Source of the DNA: Oscillospiraceae bacterium
Lineage (GTDB): Bacteria > Bacillota > Clostridia > Oscillospirales > Oscillospiraceae
Length of the DNA: 64,000 nucleotides
Direction of reading: 5' to 3'
NCBI GenBank assembly: GCA_017479425.1
Contig: JAFVCD010000032.1
Coordinates: forward strand, 108,041-172,040
Shown in pieces: positions 52,847 through 62,200 of this stretch. The notes below the pieces were generated by a model. It searched no databases. It was not told the DNA's origin and worked only from the letters and a program-made list of their open reading frames with translations. Position numbers and translations under genes: made by a program. Position 1 is the stretch's first letter, and each line of letters opens with the position of its first letter.

Positions 52847-54195
52847 TTATGAAAAAATCTGTTATTGCCCTCGCGCTCTCTCTTGCCGCGCTTCTCTCCT
52901 CCTGCTCGGACATTCTGGAGGGCGAATACGTTTCCGTCACAAAGCACGCGACAGTCGACTCAGATGATCGAATTGAGCGCGCGGTGATTGCCTGCGCAGG
53001 CGCGGAGGATATGCGCTCCGCAATTGAAAATGCGATTATCTCCGGCGAGTCGATTCTCCGCCTCAGAATTACCGATTACGAGGGCGATATTGCCCGCGAT
53101 CTCAGCGAGGTCTGCGTCAATATTCCGCGCGAAATGCCCGAGGCGGCGTACACCGTAAACTTCATAACTTACAATCTGAACCTCATCGTAAGCTACTACG
53201 AGGCGGATGTTACGATAACTTACAAGCGCTCAGCCGGAAACGTGAGAAGCGTAAAAAGCTTTGAGAGCCGCGACGAGCTGCGCGGTGCGATAGCAGACGC
53301 CACGGCGCAGCACTCTCTCGGCTTCGCCTTCTGGTCGGACGGTGACGTGACCGCCGCCGATATTTCCTCTATGATTGAGGAGAGCTACTATTCAGACTGC
53401 TCCGCGCCTTATATTCCCGAGGTGGAGGTGAGCTTTTACCCCGCTGAAAATACGCGCTGCATAGTCGATCTCAGCCTCAACTACCCCTACTCGTCAGAGG
53501 AGACAGTCCAGCGAAACGGCGAAATAGCCTCCGCGCTTGCCGAGGTCGTCTCCGCCGTCGGTGAGAGCACCGGCGACAGCGCAATAACCGCCGCTGCGAG
53601 ATATCTTCGCGACTCTATAAGCTATGAGAAAGATCGAGAGGAGACCGGCGATTACTCCCGCTGGTACAACGTCTACACCGCCTATGGCGCCCTCGTTCAG
53701 AGGCGAGCCGTCGGCGAGGGCTTTGCCCTTGCGATGAAAAAGGTAATGAACGAGCTCGGCATCGAGTGCATGGTAGTGCGCGGAATGCGAAACAGCGCGC
53801 CGCACGCCTGGAATATCGTAAAGTGCGCTAACGGCAGCTGGTACCACGTCGACGTCAGTACCCTGCCGGAGGGTGTGATATTCTTCACCGAGAAGGAGCT
53901 CGATTCAAGCTACCGCTACGACGCCGCGGCTTATCCCGAGTCGCTCGGCCCGAGCCTTCAGCCCGCACCGCCCGCGCCTGAGCCAGCTCCTATAACGGAG
54001 CCGCCCGTGCCGGCTGTCGAGGAGCCGGCAGAGCCGGATACCCCGCCCGTTGAAGAGCCTCCCGCCGAGGATGCGCCCGGCGAAGAGCCTCCTGCCGAGG
54101 AGGAGCCCGGAGCGGATACCCCGTCAGAAGATCCCATTGACGAGCCGGAGGAGCCCTCTCCGGAGCCTACTCCGGCTGAGGAAAAAACGGAATAA
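52843..54195 (+). CDS. Lipoprotein with transglutaminase-like domain lacking the catalytic Cys
   Basis: 450 residues. A signal peptide ends in the lipobox LLSSC. The transglutaminase-like core lies at about 255-360: AVGEGFALAMKKV, GIECMVVRG, HAWNIV and WYHVDVS. The His and Asp of the triad are present, but the usual GVC-x-G motif reads AVGEG, with Gly (GGC) in place of Cys (TGC). A Pro/Glu repeat tail (365-450) suggests a wall-spanning stalk. It is coupled to the topoisomerase subunit gene through ATGA. An inactive peptide-binding role is likely. Confidence 0.82.
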   Translation: MIMKKSVIALALSLAALLSSCSDILEGEYVSVTKHATVDSDDRIERAVIACAGAEDMRSAIENAIISGESILRLRITDYEGDIARDLSEVCVNIPREMPEAAYTVNFITYNLNLIVSYYEADVTITYKRSAGNVRSVKSFESRDELRGAIADATAQHSLGFAFWSDGDVTAADISSMIEESYYSDCSAPYIPEVEVSFYPAENTRCIVDLSLNYPYSSEETVQRNGEIASALAEVVSAVGESTGDSAITAAARYLRDSISYEKDREETGDYSRWYNVYTAYGALVQRRAVGEGFALAMKKVMNELGIECMVVRGMRNSAPHAWNIVKCANGSWYHVDVSTLPEGVIFFTEKELDSSYRYDAAAYPESLGPSLQPAPPAPEPAPITEPPVPAVEEPAEPDTPPVEEPPAEDAPGEEPPAEEEPGADTPSEDPIDEPEEPSPEPTPAEEKTE

Positions 54196-54201
54196 AATAA
54201 T

Positions 54202-54422
54202 CGGAAGCACTCTTAAAAAAGAGTGCTTCCGACTGAAGACAAAAAAAGAACAGCGTTGGATAAAGGTGGCGGGGTTTAAGTGAAGGGGCCGGCCAAGAGG
54301 CCCCTTCACGTCGCATCACCCGCCCGCAGGCGTCATATTTTGCACTCTCAAAGTGCAAAATATGTTCGATGCGGAGACTTTGTCTACGCATTGAAGCACT
54401 CTTATTTGAAGAGAGTGCTTCC
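54202..54422 (+). mobile_element. Terminator-flanked palindromic element, copy 5 (forward)
   Basis: Flanking hairpins with arms GAAGCACTCTT and AAGAGTGCTTC lie at 54202-54231 and 54393-54422; loops differ, stems match. The core starts ACTGAAGACAAA and ends TTTGTCTACGCA. Hairpin 2 reads TTTTGCACT / AGTGCAAAA where copy 1 has GCGCT / AGCGC, a paired change. The T-rich TTTGTATCTG follows only the right-hand hairpin, distal to the lipoprotein gene. That hairpin also codes for the last residues of the convergent fumarase-like gene. Confidence 0.85.
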
Positions 54423-54914
54423 GTTTGTATCTGTGCCGACAATGAGCGGCAGATTATTCACTTCAACGCGCCTTATCGCCTCGCAGCCGAGCTCAGGAAA
54501 GGCGATAACATCCATTTTCTCGATGCACTTTGCGATAAGCGCTCCCGCACCGCCGGTGGCACAGAGGTAAAGCGCGCCGTTTCTGGCGATTGCCTCGTTT
54601 ACCTCGCCCGACCTCGGGCCCTTGCCTATTGTGGCAAAAACCCCGCGGTCATACAGCTCCGGCGTGAATTTATCCATGCGCGAGCTTGTAGTCGGCCCGC
54701 AGGCAAGAGTCGGCCGCTCACCGCGCCCCGGAGTCGGCCCGGCGTAGTAGATTATAGCGCCCTCCAGTGCAAAAGGTAGCGCCTCTCCCCTCTCGAGCAG
54801 ATTCATAAGCCGAATGTGCGCCTGATCGCGCGCGGTATAGATCGCTCCCGTAAAGTAAACGCGGTCGCCCGGCTTTAAGAGCGGCGCCTTTTCTTTAAGC
54901 TCGGAGTAATCCAT
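54402..54914 (-). CDS. Fe-S hydro-lyase beta region (fumarase/tartrate dehydratase type)
   Basis: 170 residues. The pattern LKPGDRVYFTGAIYTARDQAH, then YAGPTPGR, then GPTTSSRMDKFTPEL, then ATGGAGALIA is the swivelling beta subunit of class I fumarate hydratase or L(+)-tartrate dehydratase. The catalytic alpha subunit, which holds the Fe-S cluster, is not adjacent in the window. The ATG overlaps the stop of the DivIVA-like gene by one base. The 3' end runs into the distal hairpin of element copy 5. Confidence 0.9.
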   Translation of the reverse strand: MDYSELKEKAPLLKPGDRVYFTGAIYTARDQAHIRLMNLLERGEALPFALEGAIIYYAGPTPGRGERPTLACGPTTSSRMDKFTPELYDRGVFATIGKGPRSGEVNEAIARNGALYLCATGGAGALIAKCIEKMDVIAFPELGCEAIRRVEVNNLPLIVGTDTNGSTLFK

Positions 54915-55519
54915 CAATCCTGCCTTTCGGTGCTCTCACGAAGCCGCTGGAGCCTCGCTTCAAGCTCGTCGGCGATCTCTGTGGCTGTCTCGAAGTCTGA
55001 TTCAATGCGCTTGCGGGAGTTGGCAAGATTCAGCTTGAGATCCTCCTTTAGCTCGGCGGTACGCCTTAAAAGCGCGTCTATTGCCGCCTGCGAAGCCTTT
55101 ATGTCCTCGCTCTTTCGGTTAAACGCGCGCTGTTTCTCGCGCTCGATGTCCTCGAGCAGGCGGGCATTTTCCTTTCTGAGGGCATGGATCGTCTCATCAT
55201 GGCGCTCCTCAAGGCGCTTGATCTCGGAGTCGTGGCTCTCCATGAGCTCCTCGAGCTCCTTTTCGTGGTTTTTCTCAGCCTCATCAGCGGCGTCCTGAAG
55301 GCGCTTTATCTCCGCCTCGTACTCCGCCTTGTACTCTGCCATAAGCTCGTTAAGGCGCTCATTCTTATCCTTGAGTTCCTCGACCTCCTCCTCATAGGCG
55401 TCGCGCGCCTTTTCGGTGGAGTTGAGACGAGCCGCGGTGGTTTCGATGTAGCTTATTACGTCACGCCTGTCGAAGCCGCCGAATATTTTGCCTCTGAAAT
55501 TGCCCTTTTCTTCGCTCAT
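54914..55519 (-). CDS. DivIVA-like coiled-coil protein
   Basis: 201 residues. The N-terminal GKIFGGFDRRDVISYIE resembles the membrane-binding lipid-recognition segment of DivIVA/GpsB. The remainder (about 25-200) is an almost unbroken charged coiled coil. Such proteins mark negatively curved membrane at poles and septa. Coupling to a fumarase-like gene is odd. A promoter lies 40 bases upstream. Confidence 0.78.
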   Translation of the reverse strand: MSEEKGNFRGKIFGGFDRRDVISYIETTAARLNSTEKARDAYEEEVEELKDKNERLNELMAEYKAEYEAEIKRLQDAADEAEKNHEKELEELMESHDSEIKRLEERHDETIHALRKENARLLEDIEREKQRAFNRKSEDIKASQAAIDALLRRTAELKEDLKLNLANSRKRIESDFETATEIADELEARLQRLRESTERQD

Positions 55520-55558
55520 TTCCCACTATCGCCTTTCTTTTTCGTATTATTTGGAGCT

Positions 55559-55587
55559 ATTGTAGCACAAGCGGCATTTTTTTACAA
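55559..55587 (-). promoter_or_regulatory. Promoter of the DivIVA-like / fumarase-like operon
   Basis: Minus strand TTGTAA (55582-55587), 17-bp spacer, TACAAT (55559-55564). Confidence 0.65.
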
Positions 55588-55594
55588 GCTTCGC

Positions 55595-55623
55595 TTTACA
55601 TTTCACGATTATTTTGCTATAAT
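55595..55623 (+). promoter_or_regulatory. Promoter of tRNA-Arg
   Basis: TTTACA (55595-55600), 17-bp spacer, TATAAT (55618-55623), 20 bases before the tRNA 5' end. Confidence 0.75.
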
Positions 55624-55643
55624 ATCTTTCGTTGATTTCATAT

Positions 55644-55720
55644 GCGTCCGTAGTTTAGTTGGATAAAATGCCGGCCTCCGACGCCGGAGACCGCGGGTTC
55701 GAGTCCCGCCGGGCGTGCCA
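55644..55720 (+). tRNA. tRNA-Arg (anticodon CCG)
   Basis: 77 bases with encoded CCA. The acceptor stem GCGTCCG / CGGGCGT pairs with two G-U pairs. The anticodon stem CCGGC / GCCGG encloses loop CTCCGAC with anticodon CCG, reading CGG. The T-arm is CGGG-TTCGAGT-CCCG. A consensus promoter and a terminator flank it. Its last 20 bases are repeated at 55865-55884. Confidence 0.95.
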
Positions 55721-55884
55721 GAATAGGAGATACCCATTGAGGTATCTCCTTATTTGCCTTGCTATATAAGGGACTCGAATTCATAATCGCAATATGCCGG
55801 TGGCATATTGCATTGACCAGTCCGCAGACCGGTCAAATCCTTGATCCGCAAAGCGGATGCTCGCGAGTCCCGCCGGGCGTGCCA
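55721..55884 (+). repeat. tRNA 3'-end duplication enclosing a cloverleaf-like palindromic segment
   Basis: The last 20 bases of tRNA-Arg (55701-55720) recur exactly at 55865-55884. Between them, an outer inverted repeat GGGACTCG / CGAGTCCC (55770-55777, 55864-55871) encloses three hairpins: GCAATATGCC / GGCATATTGC (55789-55811), TGACCAGTC / GACCGGTCA (55814-55835) and ATCCGC / GCGGAT (55844-55858). The duplication has the form of an attachment-site scar at a tRNA gene. Confidence 0.75.
55725..55755 (+). terminator. Terminator of tRNA-Arg
   Basis: Ten-bp stem AGGAGATACC / GGTATCTCCT with a six-base loop, then TATTTG. Confidence 0.8.
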
Positions 55885-56087
55885 TCGTCGAAACGCCCCG
55901 AATTCGGCCGCAACGCCGTAAGCGGCATTGCTTAAAAATTCGGGGCATTTCTCCTCCTCAAAATCGAACCCGCTGCGCTGGGCTTCGATTTTGTTTAGAG
56001 CTTTTTGGAAGTTTATCTCATAAAGAAAACCGTCGAGAAAATCGGCGGTTTTCTTTGCAAAAATAACACACTTTTTTGGAGGAAAAT
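55885..56087. other. Cluster of three further hairpins, no gene
   Basis: GCCCCGAATT / AATTCGGGGC with an inner hairpin (55895-55946), CAAAATCGAA / TTCGATTTTG (55959-55993) and AAAGAAAACCG / CGGTTTTCTTT (56022-56056). The last is followed by a T-containing tract before the lipoprotein gene. With the segment before it, 55721-56087 holds at least six hairpins and no supported coding frame. Confidence 0.55.
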
Positions 56088-57098
56088 ATGAAAAAAGAAA
56101 TTATTTCATTGACCATTGCCGCAGCGCTCGTGCTTGGCGGCTGCGTGAATGCCCAAACTAACGAGAGCGAAAAGCCTGCCGACGAGCCGATAACCTCAGA
56201 GGATGTGCAGCAAACGCCTTCTGAGGACACTCAAACCCCTGCAGCAAACGATGAGCAGACCGCGTCTGAGACGCCGTCTGAACCCGCGACCGAGCCCGGT
56301 CGTAAGGACGGCGAGCGCTTTGAAGCAGTCATCATCATGGAGGGCATGGAAGAGACCGTACAATATGAGCATATTCGGAACGAGGCCATCGGAATCGAGA
56401 TGGACTATGACTATGAATCCTTCGTGCGGCAGAGCAAACCGCACCGCGAGCGCTTCATTTCAGACTGGGACGATTCTGAAAATCCTGAGAACTATCTTGA
56501 AGTGACCTACAGCTCGAAGGACACCGGTACCGTCGCCGCATCTATCAGCGAAGAGCTTTCCAAGGAGTATGAGCTCATAACTGAGAATTTCACGCTGGAG
56601 GGCGCGGGAGAGTGCATCCGTATCGACGCTTCCGAGGTCAAGGGCGGCGGGTATATGCCCGATATGCTGCAAATGGTGTATGTCATCCCCGCGTCTGATG
56701 GCTGCCGTGTCGCCTGGGCGCACTACGCGATTGAGGGTGCGGAGGGCTTTGGACGGCGCTTCACGTATATGGTTAATACTCTGTCGGTGATTGACAGAGC
56801 CGGCACAAGCGAGCTGACAGACGAGCAGGCAGTCGCCGCCATTCAGAAGTATTGCTACAGCGCCAATCCTGAGCTTGAGGACAAGGTAAAAGCCGAAGAG
56901 TACCCGATTTATTGGGATGTATCTTCAAGCGATGAGCAGGAAATCGTTGTCGTCTACCGCTCATACACCGGCTCTATAAATCGTTATTATATTGATAGGA
57001 GCACCGGTGAGACCTATGTGACTGAGTTCGTTCCCGGCATCATCGAGGAGGAACAGCGCACAGACGTAACCTTGAACGTGTGGGACTATGTAGACTGA
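56088..57098 (+). CDS. Lipoprotein of unknown function
   Basis: 336 residues. The signal peptide has lipobox LVLGGC. A Thr/Pro/Glu-rich stalk (about 24-75) is followed by a mixed alpha/beta domain (about 80-235) and a C-terminal domain with IDRSTGETYVTEFV. I do not recognise the family; the tail resembles small anti-sigma or PepSY-like sensor modules only loosely. The ATG at 56088 follows GGAGG by 7 bases. It is the first gene after the tRNA-linked hairpin cluster. Confidence 0.75.
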   Translation: MKKEIISLTIAAALVLGGCVNAQTNESEKPADEPITSEDVQQTPSEDTQTPAANDEQTASETPSEPATEPGRKDGERFEAVIIMEGMEETVQYEHIRNEAIGIEMDYDYESFVRQSKPHRERFISDWDDSENPENYLEVTYSSKDTGTVAASISEELSKEYELITENFTLEGAGECIRIDASEVKGGGYMPDMLQMVYVIPASDGCRVAWAHYAIEGAEGFGRRFTYMVNTLSVIDRAGTSELTDEQAVAAIQKYCYSANPELEDKVKAEEYPIYWDVSSSDEQEIVVVYRSYTGSINRYYIDRSTGETYVTEFVPGIIEEEQRTDVTLNVWDYVD

Positions 57099-57127
57099 GC
57101 GAATAGTCTATCGCATAGATGAAATTC

Positions 57128-57167
57128 GGAGGCCGTGGAGATTCGCTTTTCTCCACGGTCTCCTTTT
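57128..57167 (+). terminator. Terminator of the lipoprotein gene
   Basis: Thirteen-position stem GGAGGCCGTGGAG / CTCCACGGTCTCC (one G-U pair) followed by TTTT. Confidence 0.75.
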
Positions 57168-57255
57168 GCGTCGCAGTAATCAGAGCCTTGCGTAACACGG
57201 ACAATACCACTTTAGCTCCTACAAGTCGAGAACAATCTTCTCGTCAAATCGGAGA

Positions 57256-57342
57256 TTAAATTTCCAGCACCTCCTGCAACGCCTCGCTGGCGGTGCGCTT
57301 GTTTTTATCGAATGCGTGGGTGTAGATGTCGAGAGTTGTTAA
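57256..57342 (-). pseudogene. C-terminal remnant of a tyrosine integrase
   Basis: About 28 codons reading TTLDIYTHAFDKNK and ending LQEVLEI then TAA. LDIYTHA carries the catalytic Tyr of phage/ICE integrases of the Tn916 type and its usual C-terminal tail. The rest of the gene is missing: immediately upstream lies the end of the serine recombinase gene in the same frame, separated by its stop codon. The recombinase segment has apparently replaced or invaded the integrase. Confidence 0.75.
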
Positions 57343-57354
57343 TATCAAAAATCC

Positions 57355-59024
57355 TCACTTGTTTTGTTCCCACGATTGGAGTTGTTCGGATTTAGCGGAT
57401 TTGTCGATGAGTTTGTAGTAGATGTGGATCTCGCGCGGCTCTTTGCTGTACTTGCCCGGGCATTCGTCGACCGTGACGAAGTCGATCAGTTCCATACACA
57501 TTTCGCGGGTCAGCTCCGGCACGTCCATGTACGCTTTCAGTCGCTTGATAAACTCGTCCATGTCGGCGGCGTCCTTACCCGCCTCGCTCGATTTGCGCTC
57601 GATCTCCGTCACCGTCGCTTTGATGGTGACTTTTTCGTCCTGATACTTTTTCAGAAGCCCTACGCAAACGTCCTCCGGAATCTTCCCGAGAACCTTGTCT
57701 TCGTACACGGACGAAATCAGCTTGTCAAGCTCGACCATTCTCCGCTTCGCCTGATTCAGACGCTTCTGATCCGCTTTGCCGTCCCGTGACGAAATTTGCT
57801 CATTGCGCCGTAAAAATTCTTCCCGCGCCGCTTTTTCTTCCAGAGATACCATACTCATCCTAGAGCGAATGTCCGTGAGGACGATCTGGTTCAGGATCTT
57901 GATCTGGATGTAGTGGCTCGAACAGGCTCTCGGACCGAATTTTTCGTACGCACCGCAGCAGTAGTTCTCACGATAATAGATCCTCGGTCCCTTGCGGCTG
58001 TGGCGGTTATTGTTGTATTTCATATACATCTTGTTCCCGCAGTCCGCGCAGTACACAAGCCCCGACAGCGGATGAACGAATCCCGTCGCCGTTTTCTTTC
58101 CCTGACTGACCGACGCTTCCATCTCACGGCATTTATCCCAAAGCTCTTGGCTGACGATGGCTTCATTCGTGTTCTCCACCGTGACCATTTCGTCCGGATC
58201 GCGCTTGACGACTTTCTTGTTTTTGTACGAAAGATTCGTCGTCCGCATTTGCACGAGATGACCGAGGTATGTCGGGTTTTGCAGTAATTGCTTCACCGTC
58301 GTACAAGACCAGCGATGATGGGAATGCTGCGTGTTCGGTATGCCTAATTTCTGCTCCTTGTAGTCTCCGGGCGTAAGGATCCCCTCATCGTTGAAGGTTT
58401 GGGCGATCTTGTTGGGACTGATCCCGCTTGCCCGCATCTCAAACATACGGTGTACGATACTCGCCGCCGGTTCGTCGCGGATCGGCAGCTTCTTTTCGTC
58501 TGTACCCTTGATGTAGCCGTAGAGAGCAAACCCGGCGCGGTATTTTCCGGCTCTCTCGTTCGCCTCGATGACGGCGCGGATCTTCTTTGACGTGTTCGCC
58601 GCGTGCCATTCGTTGAAGACGTTCATGATCGGCGTCATATCCATTCCCGCGTTCTCGGTGTTGGCGGAATCCACGTTGTCGCCGAGGGCAATTAAACGGA
58701 TATTGTACGTTGGGAAGATATAGTCCTATACTGACCTACCTCAATGTAATTCCGTCCGAAACGGGATAGATCTTTTACGATGACGACGTTGATCCTGCCG
58801 TTCCTTGCGTCCTCCAGAAGCCGCTGTACATCGGGACGGTTGAAGATCGTTCCCGTTCATCCATCGTCAACATATTCGTCCACGATCTCAAAACCGTTTT
58901 CGTTTGCGATCTTTTCGCAGATGCGCTTTTGGTTTTCGATGGACAGCGATTCGCCGGCGCGTTCATCGTCTTTGGAAAGTCTGTAATAAAGGCCGGCTCT
59001 CTTATTCAATTTTTGCTTTGACAT
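57355..59024 (-). pseudogene. Large serine recombinase with nonsense codon and frameshift
   Basis: From the ATG at 59024 the catalytic domain starts GLYYRLSKDDERAG, with the Ser nucleophile in RLS. It reads to YVDDG and then TGA (58857-58859) where Trp of the usual DGWTGTNF is expected. It goes on as TGTIFNRPD to RFGRNYIEVGQY. A one-base loss near 58725 shifts the frame; DYIFPTYNIRLIALGDNVD continues in the next frame to the end. The recombinase and zinc-ribbon domains (YCADCGNKMYM) are intact downstream. It is probably inactive. Confidence 0.85.
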
Positions 59025-59223
59025 TTAGTTTTTTATCTTCTTCCTTTATCGAAATATATTTTGCATCCCGCAGACTCGACCGAACAGGCGCGAAGCCTGT
59101 TGCTCTCCTCTGCGAGAGAACAAAAACATAGGTTGGAGATGGGGTAGCAGAATCATCTCATAAATCAGAGCGGCGGAGCAGAAATGCTTCGCCTCGCTAC
59201 TTGAAGATATGCTGTAAAGTGAT

Positions 59224-62200
59224 TTATTTCCCACTGTTTTGTCCGTTTCCGCCGAGACCGTTCATTGCCGTATTGATCCCGCCGCCGAGGCCGATGTCCG
59301 CGACGGTATTTTTGATATCGTTCATGCGTTTTGTGGATTCGATCTTATAGCCGAACTTGGCGTCGATCTTCTCAAACGCATCGCCCACGCCGCCTATCGC
59401 CGTTTCGAGCGTATTGCCGTTCAGTTCGCACGCCTTACGCGCTTCGGAAAGAGTGATGCGATCGCCTACCCAGGCTTCCGAACGCTGTTTCATTTCACCT
59501 GTGAGAGCCTGACCGCTCCCCCGATCAAGAATACGCGCATTGACGTAATCCTGATTTGTGAGCGTTTCCGTATAGCCTTTTCCTAAGGATACCCCTTCTT
59601 TCTGAACGACCAATTTGTTGTATTTTGCAGGCTGATACATTCCTTCTTCCATGAGGGAATAAGCTTCCTTGAGCTTTTTGGCGTTGTCGGACAGTTTGAT
59701 CGTCTTGGCGGTTGCCGCATCCGCCTTGGAATAAGCTTCCAGCTCTTTCAGCAGTTTATCGGCGTCAACATCGGACAGTCCGGACAGCACCTCTTTTTCA
59801 AGCCGTGCGCCCTCCGCATACGGATGCGCGCCCTTGTATCGCAAGGTATCGGCCACGCTGCGCGCCTTCTCGGCGCCCATGAACTCGCCCATTCTTGTTT
59901 TGTCGGTGACCTGCTGCACCGTGTTCAAACCGCCTTGGAAGAAATCTTTATGCTGTATGGTGCAGGCGGTCTGATCCAGTTTGCGGGCAAAGCCGCCCTT
60001 TGCGGCGAACTGCTCGGCAAACTCCTTGCCGCAGGTCTCCTCCACCGTTTCACGCACCGCCTGTTCGAGAAGTTCATCCGCCGTCGCCTGGCTGATATAC
60101 TTTGTGCCGCCCTCTTTGGTGACCACCTTGGGCGTCCAGTCGATATCTCGGCCAAACTTGGTGGATAAATCCTTATTGGCGGTGGCGCGGTCAAAGCGGA
60201 CGGTCATCGGATCAATATTATATTTTTCCGCGATCTTATTCTTGAACTTCTGTTCAATTTTGGACGCCATCGTCCTCTCAATATCCTCGTTGAGCACGGC
60301 GCGCATGGCAAGCTGTTCGCCGGGAAGCACCGAATTGGCGTGCTCAACGGCGGCGTGGCTGGCCTTGAATTCCATGATTGCCTGATTGTATTTGATCTGC
60401 GCCGCGCCGCTGGTCGGATTCGCCTGCAATGCCTTCTTGGCGGCGATCAGCTCATTGTAAAGGATCTCGCCCTCTTTATTGGTGGCGTTACCCGCCATAT
60501 CAAGGCATTTTTCCCGAATCGTCTTCGGCGCCGTTTTTGCTTCGGCAATCAGCACATCGCCCGCCGCTTTTCCTTTGCTCACACTCTCTTTAACAACGCT
60601 TTCGGCGCGGGTTGCTTTAGGAACGCCGAGCTTGGGATCAAATTTGTTCACCGTTTCCACAACGGAGTTGATCGCTTTGCCGATCTTGTCGCCGACCGTC
60701 TTGGCGCCCTGCGGAATTTTGGATACGACGTAGCCCGCCGCTCGCTTGGCGTCCGCCGCCGCGAGGGAAGCCATTTCTTTGGCAACGCTCTTGACCTTGG
60801 CGGCCTTTTCCATCAACGCCGCCGTCTTGACGGGAGCGAGTTTTTTCGCCGCCGTACCGATCGCTTTTGACGCGCCTCTGCCGACCGCCGCCACTACGCC
60901 GATCCCGACGCCGAACACAAGCGGAACCGCCATGGCCTTAAAGTAGCCGTAAGCGGTGCCCTTACCGCCGCTCGCTTTGCTGTAATCCATCGCGGCGCGG
61001 TTGACGTCCAGCGCCACCATAACGATCTCGGAAGCACCGCCGGTCATTACATCGAGCGAGATGCGCAGCACGACGCCCGACCAGCCGTCCCAGCTTCTTG
61101 TGGCGGCGGCGAGAGCCTCCAGCTCGTCGGCAACGCCGTAGGTGTTGACGTCCGAGCCTATGCCCTTGAGTTCACCGGTCTGGAAGCGTTCCCACACGTC
61201 CACGACCTTGGCGACCTGATAGGGATCGTAGCCGTAGTTGCGATCGAAGCCCGCCGTCATACGGTCGATCATGTTGTAAAGCGGGAAGAGTTGACTTAAG
61301 TAGTGTTCAAACACGACCTTCTGGATTCCGAAAAGCATCTCACGGATCTGATCGTCGTACTTGTCTATCTCATGGTTATCTTTGACGCCCGCCACGAAGC
61401 GGTATGGCTGACTGCGAAGCAGAATCTCACGCGCGGACTCATAGTGCGCCGTTTTTGCCGTTTCACCCGCACCGATCGTCACGTCGGCGGAATAGGTCAT
61501 CTTCACAAAATACCGTGTGGGCGCGTCGAGAAATCCGCCTTCGCAGACAAAGGCGTAGTTTGCAAAATCGCCGTCGACCTTTAAGAGTTTCGGTGTGATC
61601 CGGATTTGATCAAGAGCCGACTGTATTTGCTTTTTCTTCTCGTCGGTCTCGCCCTCAAGCGGTGCGAAGGTGACGTTCGGGAACGCCGCCATCTGGCGTA
61701 CCTCATGGTTCTCCTCGTCGTAGTAAAGGACGTATGCCGCCGCTTCGGTGATCGAGGTCTCGAAGTCGGCGGGGGTCATAGCCTTCATTTCCTTACCCAG
61801 CGATTCCTTCTTTGGCACGCGGTAGCAGTTGAGCGCGTTTACCGGCAGGCAAAGGCCCGTACCCAAACGGATGACCTTGATACTGCCCTTAAGCGTCTGC
61901 GATTCGTTTTTCACCGTGACGTTCAGCCAGCCCTCGGTATATACGCCGGCGTCATAGATTTCTTTATTTGTTTCCATAAAGACGGCGTAGTGAACGTTAG
62001 CATTCTTGTCGTCGCATTCAGCCAGATCGATCTCATAGTTTTCACCATTGTAGGAAAGTTCGATCTCGTACTTATCGCCCATTTCAGAAACTTCAAAGGG
62101 CAAAAATTCCGGTTCCTCTAAAATTCCCGCGGGGAGAGTCAGATTCTCCTGGAAGAATTTGATCCCCGGCACGGTGATGTTGAAAATGACGTTCTGCGTG

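Noticed and set aside
58857-58859. In-frame TGA in the recombinase read as tryptophan (recoded stop)
   Set aside because: Other genes of the window use TGA as a normal stop (for example at ATGA overlaps) and RF2 is intact; the nearby frameshift also indicates decay.
60000-60200. Specific nuclease or deaminase toxin call for the C-terminus of the giant protein
   Set aside because: The RDIDWTP stretch is suggestive of several toxin-like families but no full active-site motif could be verified by eye.
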